A stretch of DNA of 64,000 nucleotides from an uncultured Acetatifactor sp. (lineage in GTDB: Bacteria; Bacillota; Clostridia; Lachnospirales; Lachnospiraceae): contig CANQWM010000003.1 in assembly GCA_947627535.1 (NCBI GenBank), forward strand, positions 62,001 through 126,000, read 5' to 3'. The notes under the pieces are model-generated. The model saw only the letters and a list, made by a program, of their open reading frames with translations. It was not told the origin of the DNA and did no database searches. Positions 28,066 to 38,317 of the stretch are shown here, one piece after another. The translations under genes were made by a program, and so were the position numbers. The first letter of the stretch is position 1. Every line of letters starts with the position of its first letter.

Positions 28066-29427
28066 ATGGAAGAAGAGCGAATCAGGGTACAGGAAGTTGC
28101 CATTCCTGCCATTGAAATATCGGATGTTGTTAAAATATATAAACTGTATGACTGTCTGCGGGACCGCGTGAAGGATGCCTTTGGGATTGGGGGAAAAAAG
28201 TACAGAATCCATTATGCGTTAAACGGGGTCAGTCTGAAGATCTATCAGGGAGAGACCGTTGGAATCATCGGTACAAACGGTTCCGGAAAGTCTACCATTT
28301 TAAAGATCATAACCGGTGTGCTTCACCCTACCTCAGGGGAGGTGCATGTAAACGGCCGCATATCCGCTCTGCTGGAGCTTGGGGCGGGATTCAATCAGGA
28401 GTATAACGGGATTGAGAATGTTTATCTCAACGGCACCATGATGGGATTTTCCGAGAAGGAGATCGATGAAAAGCTGCCTGCCATTTTGGAGTTTGCAGAC
28501 ATCGGGGACTATGTGTACCAGCCGGTAAAAACTTATTCCAGCGGTATGTTTGTACGGCTGGCGTTTGCCGTCGCTATCAATATTGAGCCGGAAATTCTGA
28601 TTGTGGATGAGGCACTTTCCGTGGGGGACGTATTTTTTCAGGCCAAGTGTTATCATAAGTTTGAGGAGTTCAAACAGCAGGGAAAGACCATCGTGTTTGT
28701 GAGCCATGACCTAAGCAGCATCAGCAGGTACTGTGACAGAGTGTTTCTACTGAATCGGGGGACACTGTTGGGTGAGGGAAAGCCCAAAGCGATGATTGAC
28801 GCTTATAAGCGGGTGCTGGTGGGACAATATGATTTTTCGGAACAGAATCAGGATCCGCTTCTGAACGATAAAGAGGTGTTGAAAGCGGCTGCAGGGGCTG
28901 CGGGAAGAGAAACGGATGGGGATGCGGAAAGCGGCCCGGCCGGTTCTGAAGTGAATCCCAAGGCTTTGGAATACGGCACCGGACAGGCCTCAATCAGCGG
29001 GTATTATGTGACGGATGACAGAGGCGTCCGCACGGCGGCGGTGATGAAGGGCAGCGTGTTTACACTTCATTTAAAGGTGAAATTCTATGATTATATACCG
29101 GCCCCCATCTTTGCCTTTTCCTTTAAGAATGTGATGGGAACGGAGATCACAGGCACGAACACGGCGATCGAGAAGGCTTTTCTGGGAAGCGTGGAACCGG
29201 GAGACGAAAAGGAGATCACTTTTACCCAGAGGATGAATCTCCAGGGCGGAGAATATCTGCTGTCCTTTGGGGTGACCGGATACCGGAACGAGGTGTTTGA
29301 GGTGTACCATAGGCTGTATGACGCGCTGAATATTACTGTGATCTCGGACAAGAATACGGTGGGATTTTATGATATGGATTCCCGGGTCACCGTGACAGAT
29401 GTGAAGCACACAGAAAATAACGGCTGA
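28066..29427 (+). CDS. wzt: Polysaccharide ABC exporter ATPase with Wzt-type C-terminal domain
   Basis: GIIGTNGSGKSTILKII; VDEALSVGDVFFQAKC; C-term beta-rich region FAFSFKNVMGTEITGTNT. Confidence 0.92.
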   Translation: MEEERIRVQEVAIPAIEISDVVKIYKLYDCLRDRVKDAFGIGGKKYRIHYALNGVSLKIYQGETVGIIGTNGSGKSTILKIITGVLHPTSGEVHVNGRISALLELGAGFNQEYNGIENVYLNGTMMGFSEKEIDEKLPAILEFADIGDYVYQPVKTYSSGMFVRLAFAVAINIEPEILIVDEALSVGDVFFQAKCYHKFEEFKQQGKTIVFVSHDLSSISRYCDRVFLLNRGTLLGEGKPKAMIDAYKRVLVGQYDFSEQNQDPLLNDKEVLKAAAGAAGRETDGDAESGPAGSEVNPKALEYGTGQASISGYYVTDDRGVRTAAVMKGSVFTLHLKVKFYDYIPAPIFAFSFKNVMGTEITGTNTAIEKAFLGSVEPGDEKEITFTQRMNLQGGEYLLSFGVTGYRNEVFEVYHRLYDALNITVISDKNTVGFYDMDSRVTVTDVKHTENNG

Positions 29428-29468
29428 GCCGGAGCGCCGCGCCAAAGGAAAGAGGGGGCAGAGAACCT

Positions 29469-31556
29469 ATGACAGAGGAAATCGGGAAGGTCAGGCTGGA
29501 CTACAGCAGGTATCCCGGCGAGGATCTTTACTGTGACGGCCGGGTGGAAGATGAAATCCTGGAGATCGTGAAGTCACTGTCGCCGGTAGAATACGCCGGC
29601 GTGATTGCGGAACGGAAAAGCTGGCCCATCCTTTATCATCTGTCCGGACTGCGGGAAAACATTGTGGATTGGATTCCCATGAGGCGGACGGATAAGGTGC
29701 TGGAAGTGGGGAGCGGCTGCGGCGCAATAACCGGAGCGCTGGCACGAAAGGCAGGCAGTGTCACCTGTGTTGATCTGTCCAAAAAGAGGAGCCTGATCAA
29801 TGCGTACCGGCACAGTGAATGCCAGAACGTGACCATCCGGGTAGGAAATTTCAGGGATATTGAACCGGATCTTCGCGATGATTTCGACTATATATGCCTG
29901 ATCGGAGCCTTTGAGTACGGGCAGGGCTATATGGATGGGGACAGGCCCTATGAGACCTTCCTGGAGCTTTTGAAACGGCATCTGGCGCCAAACGGCAGGA
30001 TCGTTATTGCCATTGAGAACAAATATGGACTCAAGTATTTTGCCGGCTGCAGGGAGGACCATCTGGGCCGGTATTTCGGCGGTATCGAAGACTACCCGGA
30101 CGGCGGCACGGCCAGAACGTTTTCCCGCGCAGGATTGGAACGGATATTCCGGGAATGCGGTATGGAAAAATACAGCTTCTACTATCCCTATCCGGATTAT
30201 AAATTCATGACGGCGCTGTATTCCGACAGATATCTGCCCGGCAAGGGAGAACTTTCAAATAACATCCGTAATTTTGACAGTGACCGGATGGTGCTCTTTG
30301 ATGAAAAACGAGCCTTTGACGGCATTGTCAGAGAAGGTCTGTTCCCTGTGTTCGCAAATTCCTATGTGGCTGTTCTGGGGGAGGACTTTGCGCTGGATTT
30401 CGTGAAATACTCCAATGACAGGGCGCCGGAGTATCGGATAAAGACAGTGATTTCGGGAACCCGTCAGGAGAACCCTTTTGTGCGCAAGTACCCGCTGGGC
30501 TCTGAGGCGGAGGAGCATGTGCGCGGCATGAAGCTGGCTTATGAGCAGCTGACCAGGCGGTATAAGGGGGGAAATCTCCGGATCAATCCCTGTACGCTTG
30601 AGGAGGGGCCGGATGGCGTATGCGCCTGTTTCCCTTTTGAGAAAGGGCGGCCCCTGTCAGAGCTGATGGACCAATGTCTGGACAGGCAGGACGCAGACGG
30701 TTACCAGAGACTTTTTGACAGATACGTGGAGCTTGTGGGATATGGCGGGGAAGCGGAAACGGCGGATTTTGACCCGGTATTTTCCAATATACTGGTGGAT
30801 GGGGATACCTGGACGCTGATTGACTATGAGTGGACCTTCGGCAGACAGATTCCCGTGAAGGAACTGGCTTTCCGGGCAGTATACTGTTATCTTCTGGAGG
30901 ATGAGAAGAGAAACCGTCTGGAGCTGGACAAAATCCTGGAGAAGCTGAACATTAGTCTCCGGGAGGCGGAGGAGTACAGGCGTCAGGAGGCGCAGTTCCA
31001 GCAGTTCGTGACAGGAAAGGAACTGTCCATGGCGCAGCTTCGGGAGCTGTTTGGTCAGGACGTGCTGTACCCTGAAAAGTGGATTGACAGGTTCAGGGAG
31101 ACCGAGAGCACGATGCGGATCCAGATCTACCAGGATACCGGAAGCGGATTTCGGGAAGAAGAGTCTGAGTTTTTGCAGGATGTGTGGACCAGCGGCAGGG
31201 AGGCGCAATTTTCGGTTCCGGTGAGCGGAGATGTGCGGGCCATCCGCATAGATCCGGGCATGGAGCCCTGTGTCTGCAGGGTGCTGGAGCTGACATTCAA
31301 CGGGGCACCGGTCTCTCTGGAGAAAAAGGGAATTGTGACAACAAACGGGAAAAAACTGGAAGACGGCAGAAAGGCAGAAAACAGCACGTGTTATTTATTC
31401 GCTGCCCCGGATCCCAATATCAGGATTGACCTTTCTGCCTGTAATCCCGTGGGAAAGAATCAGCTGAGCGCCAGACTTGAGGTGGTGGTTCTGCCCCGGG
31501 AGATGGCAGCGGCGCTTGCCGGGCCTGAGAAGAGGGGATTTTGGAGATCCCTATAA
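29469..31556 (+). CDS. Class I SAM methyltransferase fused to a kinase-like domain and a C-terminal beta-rich module
   Basis: DKVLEVGSGCGAITGAL; VRKYPLGSEAEEHV...FDPVFSNILVDGDTWTLIDYEWTF; C-term IYQDTGSGF...AIRIDPG. Confidence 0.8.
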   Translation: MTEEIGKVRLDYSRYPGEDLYCDGRVEDEILEIVKSLSPVEYAGVIAERKSWPILYHLSGLRENIVDWIPMRRTDKVLEVGSGCGAITGALARKAGSVTCVDLSKKRSLINAYRHSECQNVTIRVGNFRDIEPDLRDDFDYICLIGAFEYGQGYMDGDRPYETFLELLKRHLAPNGRIVIAIENKYGLKYFAGCREDHLGRYFGGIEDYPDGGTARTFSRAGLERIFRECGMEKYSFYYPYPDYKFMTALYSDRYLPGKGELSNNIRNFDSDRMVLFDEKRAFDGIVREGLFPVFANSYVAVLGEDFALDFVKYSNDRAPEYRIKTVISGTRQENPFVRKYPLGSEAEEHVRGMKLAYEQLTRRYKGGNLRINPCTLEEGPDGVCACFPFEKGRPLSELMDQCLDRQDADGYQRLFDRYVELVGYGGEAETADFDPVFSNILVDGDTWTLIDYEWTFGRQIPVKELAFRAVYCYLLEDEKRNRLELDKILEKLNISLREAEEYRRQEAQFQQFVTGKELSMAQLRELFGQDVLYPEKWIDRFRETESTMRIQIYQDTGSGFREEESEFLQDVWTSGREAQFSVPVSGDVRAIRIDPGMEPCVCRVLELTFNGAPVSLEKKGIVTTNGKKLEDGRKAENSTCYLFAAPDPNIRIDLSACNPVGKNQLSARLEVVVLPREMAAALAGPEKRGFWRSL

Positions 31557-31603
31557 GGGTATAAGGAAAGGGATGCGTTCTGCGTCGCTTTAAGGAGAGA
31601 GAG

Positions 31604-33496
31604 TTGCGGATCAAGAGTGTGCTGAAAGACCTTCTGACAGCGCGGCTGGACAGAGAATATGAAAAGAAGCTGCAGGGGAAGAAGATAGATTATGATTCCT
31701 GGATCAGGCAGAGGGAGAATGAAAACGCCGGAGAGCGTGAGGAGACGATTTCCACCGCTTCCGCTGGGGACAGCAGGATTCTTTTGATCCTTCAGGAGCG
31801 AGGGGAACTGGCGGAAGCGGCGGTCCAAAGAATAGAGAGTTATTTCCGGCAGCATCCGGAGTGCGGGATTCTGTATGGGGATGAGGATGTGAAGGGACCT
31901 GACGGAATCCGAAGAACCCCCTGGTACAAGCCCTGCTGGTCTCCGGATCTGTATCGGGACTGCTATTATCCGGGCAGCGTGGTAGCAGTCAGAAAGGCTG
32001 CGGCGGAGGGATATTTTAAGACGGAAACCTCCCGGGACAGGATCCTGTTCCGGGAACCGGCGCAGATCCGGCGGGAGCTGGACGGAATACTGGAAGGAGC
32101 CGGTGGATTTGAAAAGAACTGCGGCTGTATTCAAAGACTTCCCGAGATCCTGTTTCATGTGGAGGAAGAGAGCGTCTGGGAGGAGTATCTGGATTCGCCT
32201 GCGGGGGAAAAACTGGAAGAGAAGATGACCGCGATGGAAAAGAATGCCGACGATAAGCTTCTGTCGGTGGTCATTCCTTCCAAAGACAATCCGGAGGTGC
32301 TTAAGAAGTGTCTTGCTTCTCTGAAAAGGGCCGCAGAAGGCCGCAGGATGGAAATCCTTGTGGTGGACAACGGCAGCAGCGACGGAAATCGGCAGGCTGT
32401 GGAGAAGCTTACCGGAGGATCGGGATATCTCTACCGGCCCATGGAATTTAATTTCTCTGCCATGTGTAATCTGGGGGCGGAGCACGCGGAGGGAGAACTT
32501 CTGCTTTTTCTGAACGATGATGTGGAACTTGGTCCGGATGGCGGTCTGGACAGAATGTGTGCCAGGGCGGTTCTGCCCTATGTGGGCGCGGTAGGAATGA
32601 AGCTGCGCTATCCGGACGACCGGAAGCTCCAGCACGACGGGATCACCAGTCTGCCGGTGGGACCGGTGCACAAGCTGCAGTTTTTTGAAGATGACAAGAG
32701 TTATTATTTTGGCAGAAACAGATTTGACCATAACTGTCTTGCCGTGACGGGGGCCTGCCTGATGGTGGAAAAGCGGAAATTTCAGGAGGCAGGCGGCCTT
32801 GATGCCAGACTGAAGGTGGCGTACAACGATGTGGATCTGGGGTTCCGGTTGTGGGAGGCAGGCTATCGGAATGTAGTGCTCAATCATTGCCGGGGCCTGC
32901 ACTATGAGTCTCTCAGCCGCGGGAGCGATGAGACATGGGAAAAGCAGAGAAGGCTGGAGGAAGAGAGGGAGCTGCTGTACAGTATGCACCCTGCGTTTCG
33001 CAGAGAAGATCCCTGCTATCCGGCACAGCTGAATACGGAAGGGCTTGACAGCCGGATCCTGCCCGGTTATATTACCTCACGAAATACGCCGCAGCGTCCG
33101 GACTGGAGAACGGTTCCAAAAAGGCTGCGGGAATATCGCCGGGATGATTGCCTGATGGTCCGGATAGAGACAACGGGGCCTGACTGGATCCAGGGATACA
33201 GTGTGGTCCTGGGAGATAATAACGCATGTTATGATAAATACCTGATTTTGGAGGCCCTGGAACGGGAACAGGCGGGAAGAAGACGGGTCTGCATGAAGCT
33301 GGACGGCCAGTACAGAGACGACCTTGAGGAGAATCTTCCGGATCAGAAAAATGTGGCAATGGGCGGATTTCGGGTGAGCAGAGAGGGCGAAAAGCTGGAG
33401 CCGGGGATTTACCGCATTGGCGTCATGGCGGTTCACCGGATGGGAGGCCTGAAGCTGTTTAACTGGTCGGGACAATGTCTGCGGAGTGGTCTGTGA
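31604..33496 (+). CDS. Glycosyltransferase family 2 with accessory C-terminal region
   Basis: SVVIPSKDNPEVLKKCLASL; FLNDDVEL; VTGACLMV; YNDVDLGFRLWEAGYRNV. Confidence 0.88.
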   Translation: MRIKSVLKDLLTARLDREYEKKLQGKKIDYDSWIRQRENENAGEREETISTASAGDSRILLILQERGELAEAAVQRIESYFRQHPECGILYGDEDVKGPDGIRRTPWYKPCWSPDLYRDCYYPGSVVAVRKAAAEGYFKTETSRDRILFREPAQIRRELDGILEGAGGFEKNCGCIQRLPEILFHVEEESVWEEYLDSPAGEKLEEKMTAMEKNADDKLLSVVIPSKDNPEVLKKCLASLKRAAEGRRMEILVVDNGSSDGNRQAVEKLTGGSGYLYRPMEFNFSAMCNLGAEHAEGELLLFLNDDVELGPDGGLDRMCARAVLPYVGAVGMKLRYPDDRKLQHDGITSLPVGPVHKLQFFEDDKSYYFGRNRFDHNCLAVTGACLMVEKRKFQEAGGLDARLKVAYNDVDLGFRLWEAGYRNVVLNHCRGLHYESLSRGSDETWEKQRRLEEERELLYSMHPAFRREDPCYPAQLNTEGLDSRILPGYITSRNTPQRPDWRTVPKRLREYRRDDCLMVRIETTGPDWIQGYSVVLGDNNACYDKYLILEALEREQAGRRRVCMKLDGQYRDDLEENLPDQKNVAMGGFRVSREGEKLEPGIYRIGVMAVHRMGGLKLFNWSGQCLRSGL

Positions 33497-35573
33497 AACG
33501 ATAGACCGGAAAGAAAGGACTGTGACAAAAGTGTCAGAAATCAACTATAAGGAAGAATATGAGAAAGCACAGGAAAGATGCGCGGATCTGTCGGACCGGG
33601 TAGTGCTCCTGGAAAGCCAGGTGGAGGAACTGCAGTTTAAACTGGACCGGATTAGGAATAACCGGTTGTGGAAAATAAGCAAACCGGCCCGGAGTGTGTT
33701 CCACTTTCTGGCAAGGCAGAAGGAGCGGCTGGGACATTGGGGGAATCCTAAGAATATTCTGCGAAAGATTATGGCAAAGAGCAGGCAGAAGGCACAGATG
33801 GAGAGCTACGGAACCGGAAGCTTCCCCTCTCCGGAGCAGGCGGCTGCTCAGCGGGCTGTCCAATTTGAACGAATGGTAAAGATCAGCATTTTGGTGCCTC
33901 TCTGGAATACCCCCAGGGAATATCTTAAGGAGATGCTGGATTCAGTGATGGGCCAGACGTATTCTAACTGGGAACTCTGTCTTGCGGACGGTTCTGACGA
34001 TGAACATGCTTATGTAGGCCAAATCTGTGAAGAGTACCAAAGACAATCCGATGGCCGTATTCTGTACCGGAAGCTGGAAAAAAATGAAGGAATTGCCGGA
34101 AATACAAACAGGTGTTATGAAATGGCCGGCGGAGAGTATATCGGGTTGTTTGACCATGACGATATTCTGCACCCCAGCGTGCTGTATGAATATGTGAAGG
34201 CGATCAATGAGCAGGGGGCGGATTATCTGTATTGCGATGAGACAACCTTCAAGGGCGGAAGCATCAATAAAATGCTGACCATGCATTTTAAGCCGGACTA
34301 TGCGCCGGACAATCTGTGCGCCAACAACTATATCTGCCATTTCAGCGTATTTTCCCGGGAACTTCTGGAGGGCACCGAACTGTTCCGGCCCGATTTTGAC
34401 GGAAGTCAGGATCATGACATGATCCTGCGGCTGACGGACAGAGCGGAGAAGGTAGTCCATGTGCCAAAGCTGATGTACTACTGGCGGAGCCATGCCGGCA
34501 GTGTGGCGGCGGGAATCGAGGCCAAGCCTTATGCCATTGAGGCCGCCAAAGGGGCCATTGCGGATCATCTGCGGGCGCACGGCATGAAGCATTTCACCAT
34601 CACCAGTACCAGAGCGTGTGAGACCATTTTCCGGATCCGGTATCAGATTCTGGGGAATCCTAAAATATCTATTGTTATCCCCAATAAGGACCATGGAAAA
34701 GATCTGAGCCGCTGTGTGTCTTCTATTCTGGAGAAATCTACTTATGACCACTATGAGATTCTGATTGTGGAGAATAACAGCAAGGAGGATACAACCTGGG
34801 ATTATTACAGCGGACTGCTGGGATATGATTACCGGGAGGCCCGAAAGGAAGCCGGCAGAAACGTATCTGGGGACACGGACGGAGGAATCCTGCGCAGCAG
34901 GGATGGCAGAACGGCGATTGTTACTTATAAGGGCAGTTTTAATTATTCCGCGGTGAACAATCTTGGCGCCCGGTATGCGGATGGAGAGTATCTGCTCCTG
35001 CTGAACAATGATACGGAAGTGATCACCTCCAACTGGATGGAGGAGCTTCTTATGTATGCGCAGCGGGAGGATGTGGGAGCCGTAGGAGCGAAGCTGTATT
35101 ATCCGGATATGACCATTCAGCACGCGGGGGTTGTCCTGGGGCTGGGGGCGCACCGGACCGCCGGCCATACGCACTATAAGGTCCCGAAACAGAATCTGGG
35201 CTATATGGGGCGGCTCTGTTACGCCCAGGATGTCTCCGCTGTGACAGGAGCCTGTCTGCTGGTAAAGAAGTGTCTGTATCTGGAAGCCGGCGGGCTGGAC
35301 GAGGAATTTGCCGTCTCGCTGAATGATGTGGATTTCTGCCTGAAGCTGCGGGAAAAGGGACTGCTGAATGTGTTTACGCCTTTTGCCGAGCTCTATCATT
35401 ATGAATCGGTTTCCAGGGGGCTGGATGATCAGGGGGAAAGGGCGGAGCGTTATAATCGGGAGTCGGAGAAGTTTCGGGAAAAGTGGAAAAAACAGCTCGA
35501 GGCCGGAGATCCCTATTACAATCCCAATTTTTCTCTTGACAGGAGTGATTTTTCCCTGAAAGTGAAGACATAA
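33486..35573 (+). CDS. Two-domain glycosyltransferase family 2 with N-terminal coiled coil (start possibly 33531)
   Basis: ISILVPLWNTP...FDHDDILHP and ISIVIPNKDHGKDLSRCVSS...LLNNDTEV; heptad-rich N-term. Confidence 0.9.
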   Translation: MVCETIDRKERTVTKVSEINYKEEYEKAQERCADLSDRVVLLESQVEELQFKLDRIRNNRLWKISKPARSVFHFLARQKERLGHWGNPKNILRKIMAKSRQKAQMESYGTGSFPSPEQAAAQRAVQFERMVKISILVPLWNTPREYLKEMLDSVMGQTYSNWELCLADGSDDEHAYVGQICEEYQRQSDGRILYRKLEKNEGIAGNTNRCYEMAGGEYIGLFDHDDILHPSVLYEYVKAINEQGADYLYCDETTFKGGSINKMLTMHFKPDYAPDNLCANNYICHFSVFSRELLEGTELFRPDFDGSQDHDMILRLTDRAEKVVHVPKLMYYWRSHAGSVAAGIEAKPYAIEAAKGAIADHLRAHGMKHFTITSTRACETIFRIRYQILGNPKISIVIPNKDHGKDLSRCVSSILEKSTYDHYEILIVENNSKEDTTWDYYSGLLGYDYREARKEAGRNVSGDTDGGILRSRDGRTAIVTYKGSFNYSAVNNLGARYADGEYLLLLNNDTEVITSNWMEELLMYAQREDVGAVGAKLYYPDMTIQHAGVVLGLGAHRTAGHTHYKVPKQNLGYMGRLCYAQDVSAVTGACLLVKKCLYLEAGGLDEEFAVSLNDVDFCLKLREKGLLNVFTPFAELYHYESVSRGLDDQGERAERYNRESEKFREKWKKQLEAGDPYYNPNFSLDRSDFSLKVKT

Positions 35574-35591
35574 GATAATGGAGAGGACAAC

Positions 35592-37046
35592 ATGTTATTT
35601 AACTCGGTGATATTTATTGCGGTGTTTCTTCCGATTGCGCTTCTGGGATGGTATGTGCTGCAGAGACTGGAGAATCCAGCCCCTGCCAAGACTTTTCTCA
35701 TCGGAATGTCCTTATGGTTTTACGGATATTATAATATCGGCTATCTGTGGATACTTCTGGCGAGTCTGGCGTTTAATTATGTCGTGAGCGGGCTGCTTGA
35801 CAGGCACAAGGGCAGCCGGGGTCTGCTGACGCTGGGTATCCTGGGAAATCTGGGCCTGCTGTTTTATTTTAAATATTTCAACTTTTTTATCGATAACTGC
35901 AACTTTTTTCTCCACACGGACATTCATCTGGAAAAGATCGCTCTGCCCCTTGGAATCAGCTTTTTTACCTTTCAGCAGCTTTCTTTCGTCGTGGAACGGT
36001 ATAAAGGCGGCGCGCCCCACTATTCCATTCTTGACTATGTGTTTTTTGTGAGCTTCTTTCCCCAGCTGATCGCGGGCCCTATTGTGCTCCACAGCGAATT
36101 GATCCCGCAATTACAGGAGAGAAAAAACAGGCGGTTTTCCGCTTCTGTCTTTTATGACGGGTTGACTCTTTTTATTCTTGGACTGGCGAAAAAGGTCCTG
36201 CTTGCGGATACTCTGGCGGTTCTGGTAAATGCGGAATACGCCAATATCCATGCGCTGGATGCGCCTTCGGCCTGGATTGTCATATGCTGGTACATGGCTG
36301 AATTGTACTTTGACTTCAGCGGATACTGTGATATGGCAAGAGGAACTGCCGGTATGTTCGGCTTCCGGCTTCCTGAGAATTTTGATTCTCCCTTCCGGGC
36401 AGCGTCGGTCCGGGAGTTTTGGCGCAGATGGCATATGACTCTGTCAAGATTTCTGACCCGGTATATTTATATCCCGTTAGGGGGAAACAGGAAGGGAAAA
36501 GCAAGACAGTGCGTGAATCTGCTGGCGGTCTTTCTGATCAGCGGGCTGTGGCACGGAGCGAACTGGACCTTCGTCCTGTGGGGGCTGATGCACGGACTGG
36601 CAGTGGTGTTCGAGACACTGTTTCCCAAGGTTAGGTTTCCGAAGGAATGGATGAACCGTCTGGCTACGGCCGTGTTCGTGACCCTGTCCTTTTCCATTTT
36701 CCGAAGCGATTCCCTGTCACAGGCGGCCCTGCTCTGGCGCAGGCTGTTTGCAGGGGGAAATACGGGAATGTTCCTCGGAATCTGTAACGTACTGCAGTTT
36801 CCGGAAAATTATGTTCTTATTAAGCTGCTTGGGACATGGGCTCCCGCGGCGCTGAACCCGCTTTTTGTTTTCTGTATGATCCTTTTATCCGGTCTTGTCA
36901 TCCTGTTTTTGTCTGGCAGAACAGCGGAACAGTGGATTGCAGAAAAGGGCGGCACACCCGCGGGGACATTTTGGCTGGGTACTCTGTTTACATGGTCTTT
37001 TTTGTCGCTGTCGCAAGTCAGTGTGTTTTTATATTTTAATTTTTAG
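35592..37046 (+). CDS. MBOAT-family O-acyltransferase (AlgI/DltB-like)
   Basis: Polytopic; YFDFSGYCDMARGTAGMFGFRLPENFDSPF; SGLWHGANWTFVLWGLMHG. Confidence 0.93.
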   Translation: MLFNSVIFIAVFLPIALLGWYVLQRLENPAPAKTFLIGMSLWFYGYYNIGYLWILLASLAFNYVVSGLLDRHKGSRGLLTLGILGNLGLLFYFKYFNFFIDNCNFFLHTDIHLEKIALPLGISFFTFQQLSFVVERYKGGAPHYSILDYVFFVSFFPQLIAGPIVLHSELIPQLQERKNRRFSASVFYDGLTLFILGLAKKVLLADTLAVLVNAEYANIHALDAPSAWIVICWYMAELYFDFSGYCDMARGTAGMFGFRLPENFDSPFRAASVREFWRRWHMTLSRFLTRYIYIPLGGNRKGKARQCVNLLAVFLISGLWHGANWTFVLWGLMHGLAVVFETLFPKVRFPKEWMNRLATAVFVTLSFSIFRSDSLSQAALLWRRLFAGGNTGMFLGICNVLQFPENYVLIKLLGTWAPAALNPLFVFCMILLSGLVILFLSGRTAEQWIAEKGGTPAGTFWLGTLFTWSFLSLSQVSVFLYFNF

Positions 37047-37102
37047 GGATCCGGGAAGAACAGGATGCAGGATCCCCCTTTGAAAAAACAGGTGGAAGGG
37101 CT

Positions 37103-38185
37103 ATGGAAAAGGCAAAATCCTTAAAAAAACTGAGTATTGTCATTGCAGCCGAACTTTTTCTGGCAGCTTTGATCGTGTGGTTCTTTGATCCGTTTTATCA
37201 GTATCATGCGCCCCTTGCCGGCATGAAGGCCGTGCTGAACGACCGCGACAACCAGATGCCGGGGACGATCCGTAATTTCTCGTATGACAGCGTACTGGCA
37301 GGCTCTTCCGTTGCGGAAAATTTTGACAGCGGGTATCTGGACGAAATATATGGCTGCAGGACCCTGAAGCTGATCCGCGCATCCGGTTCCGCTGCGGATC
37401 TGCTCTATTATCTGGAGATGGCCCAGGAAAACCAGGAACTGCGGAATGTGTTCTGGTGTCTCGATATTTTTGCGTTGGATTCCTCCACAGACGTGACTCT
37501 CTTAGGCGGGGATACCCCCAGATATCTGCATACAAAGGAGGTCTTTGACGATATACCGTATCTTTTCAACAAGGAGATTCTGCTGGAAAAAATACCGCTT
37601 ATGCTGGCGTCTGCGCATCTGGAGATCAACACGGGAGGAAATGCCTATAACTGGGCAAGGAATAAGATATTTGGCGCGGATCAGGCCATGAGAGCCTATA
37701 ACCGGAGCGGCGTGAGCGGGACGGGAGAGATCGAGCAAAAGGATTTTTCGGAACGCAAAAAGCTGATCAATGACAATCTTTCTCTTTTGACCGGACAGAT
37801 TGGGGCCCATCCGGAAATTACCTATCGTTTTCTGTTTCCGCCGTATTCGATGTTATGGTGGGACTGCGCCTATGTGAACGGCGAACTTTCGGAACGGCTG
37901 TACATTCTGGAGGAAGCTTTGTCCGCTCTGACGGAGTTTGACAATGCGGAGATCTATTTCTTCCAGGCGGAGGAGGAGATCGTATGTAATCTGGACAACT
38001 ATATGGATATGATCCATTATTCTCCAAAGATCAACCAGATCATGCTGGAAAAAATGGCGGCGGGAGAAAACCGGGTGACCCGGGAAAATATCCGGGAGAC
38101 CCTGGAAAAGATGAGGACTCTTACGGAGCGGATTTCCCGGGAAGACATTCTGCGCTATTATCCCGTAGGAGGTGAGCAGAAATAA
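37103..38185 (+). CDS. Membrane-anchored SGNH-like partner of MBOAT
   Basis: N-term TM; SVLAGSSVAENF; directly downstream of MBOAT gene. Confidence 0.6.
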   Translation: MEKAKSLKKLSIVIAAELFLAALIVWFFDPFYQYHAPLAGMKAVLNDRDNQMPGTIRNFSYDSVLAGSSVAENFDSGYLDEIYGCRTLKLIRASGSAADLLYYLEMAQENQELRNVFWCLDIFALDSSTDVTLLGGDTPRYLHTKEVFDDIPYLFNKEILLEKIPLMLASAHLEINTGGNAYNWARNKIFGADQAMRAYNRSGVSGTGEIEQKDFSERKKLINDNLSLLTGQIGAHPEITYRFLFPPYSMLWWDCAYVNGELSERLYILEEALSALTEFDNAEIYFFQAEEEIVCNLDNYMDMIHYSPKINQIMLEKMAAGENRVTRENIRETLEKMRTLTERISREDILRYYPVGGEQK

Positions 38186-38317
38186 AGTGATTTCAGTGGA
38201 TTCTTTTTCCAAAGTATGTTATACTGTATCTAAGTTTATACTTCCGGTTATCCGCAAAAGCGCAGAGACGGAACCGGTCTGAAAGAGAGAAGCTGCGCAG
38301 AAATGAGGTAGAGCAAG

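Noticed and set aside
31460-32989. 509-aa - strand ORF opposite GT2 gene
   Set aside because: Antisense to a clear glycosyltransferase; no recognisable motifs.
33942-35399. 485-aa - strand ORF opposite dual GT2 gene
   Set aside because: Antisense shadow; the + strand carries conserved GT2 motifs throughout.
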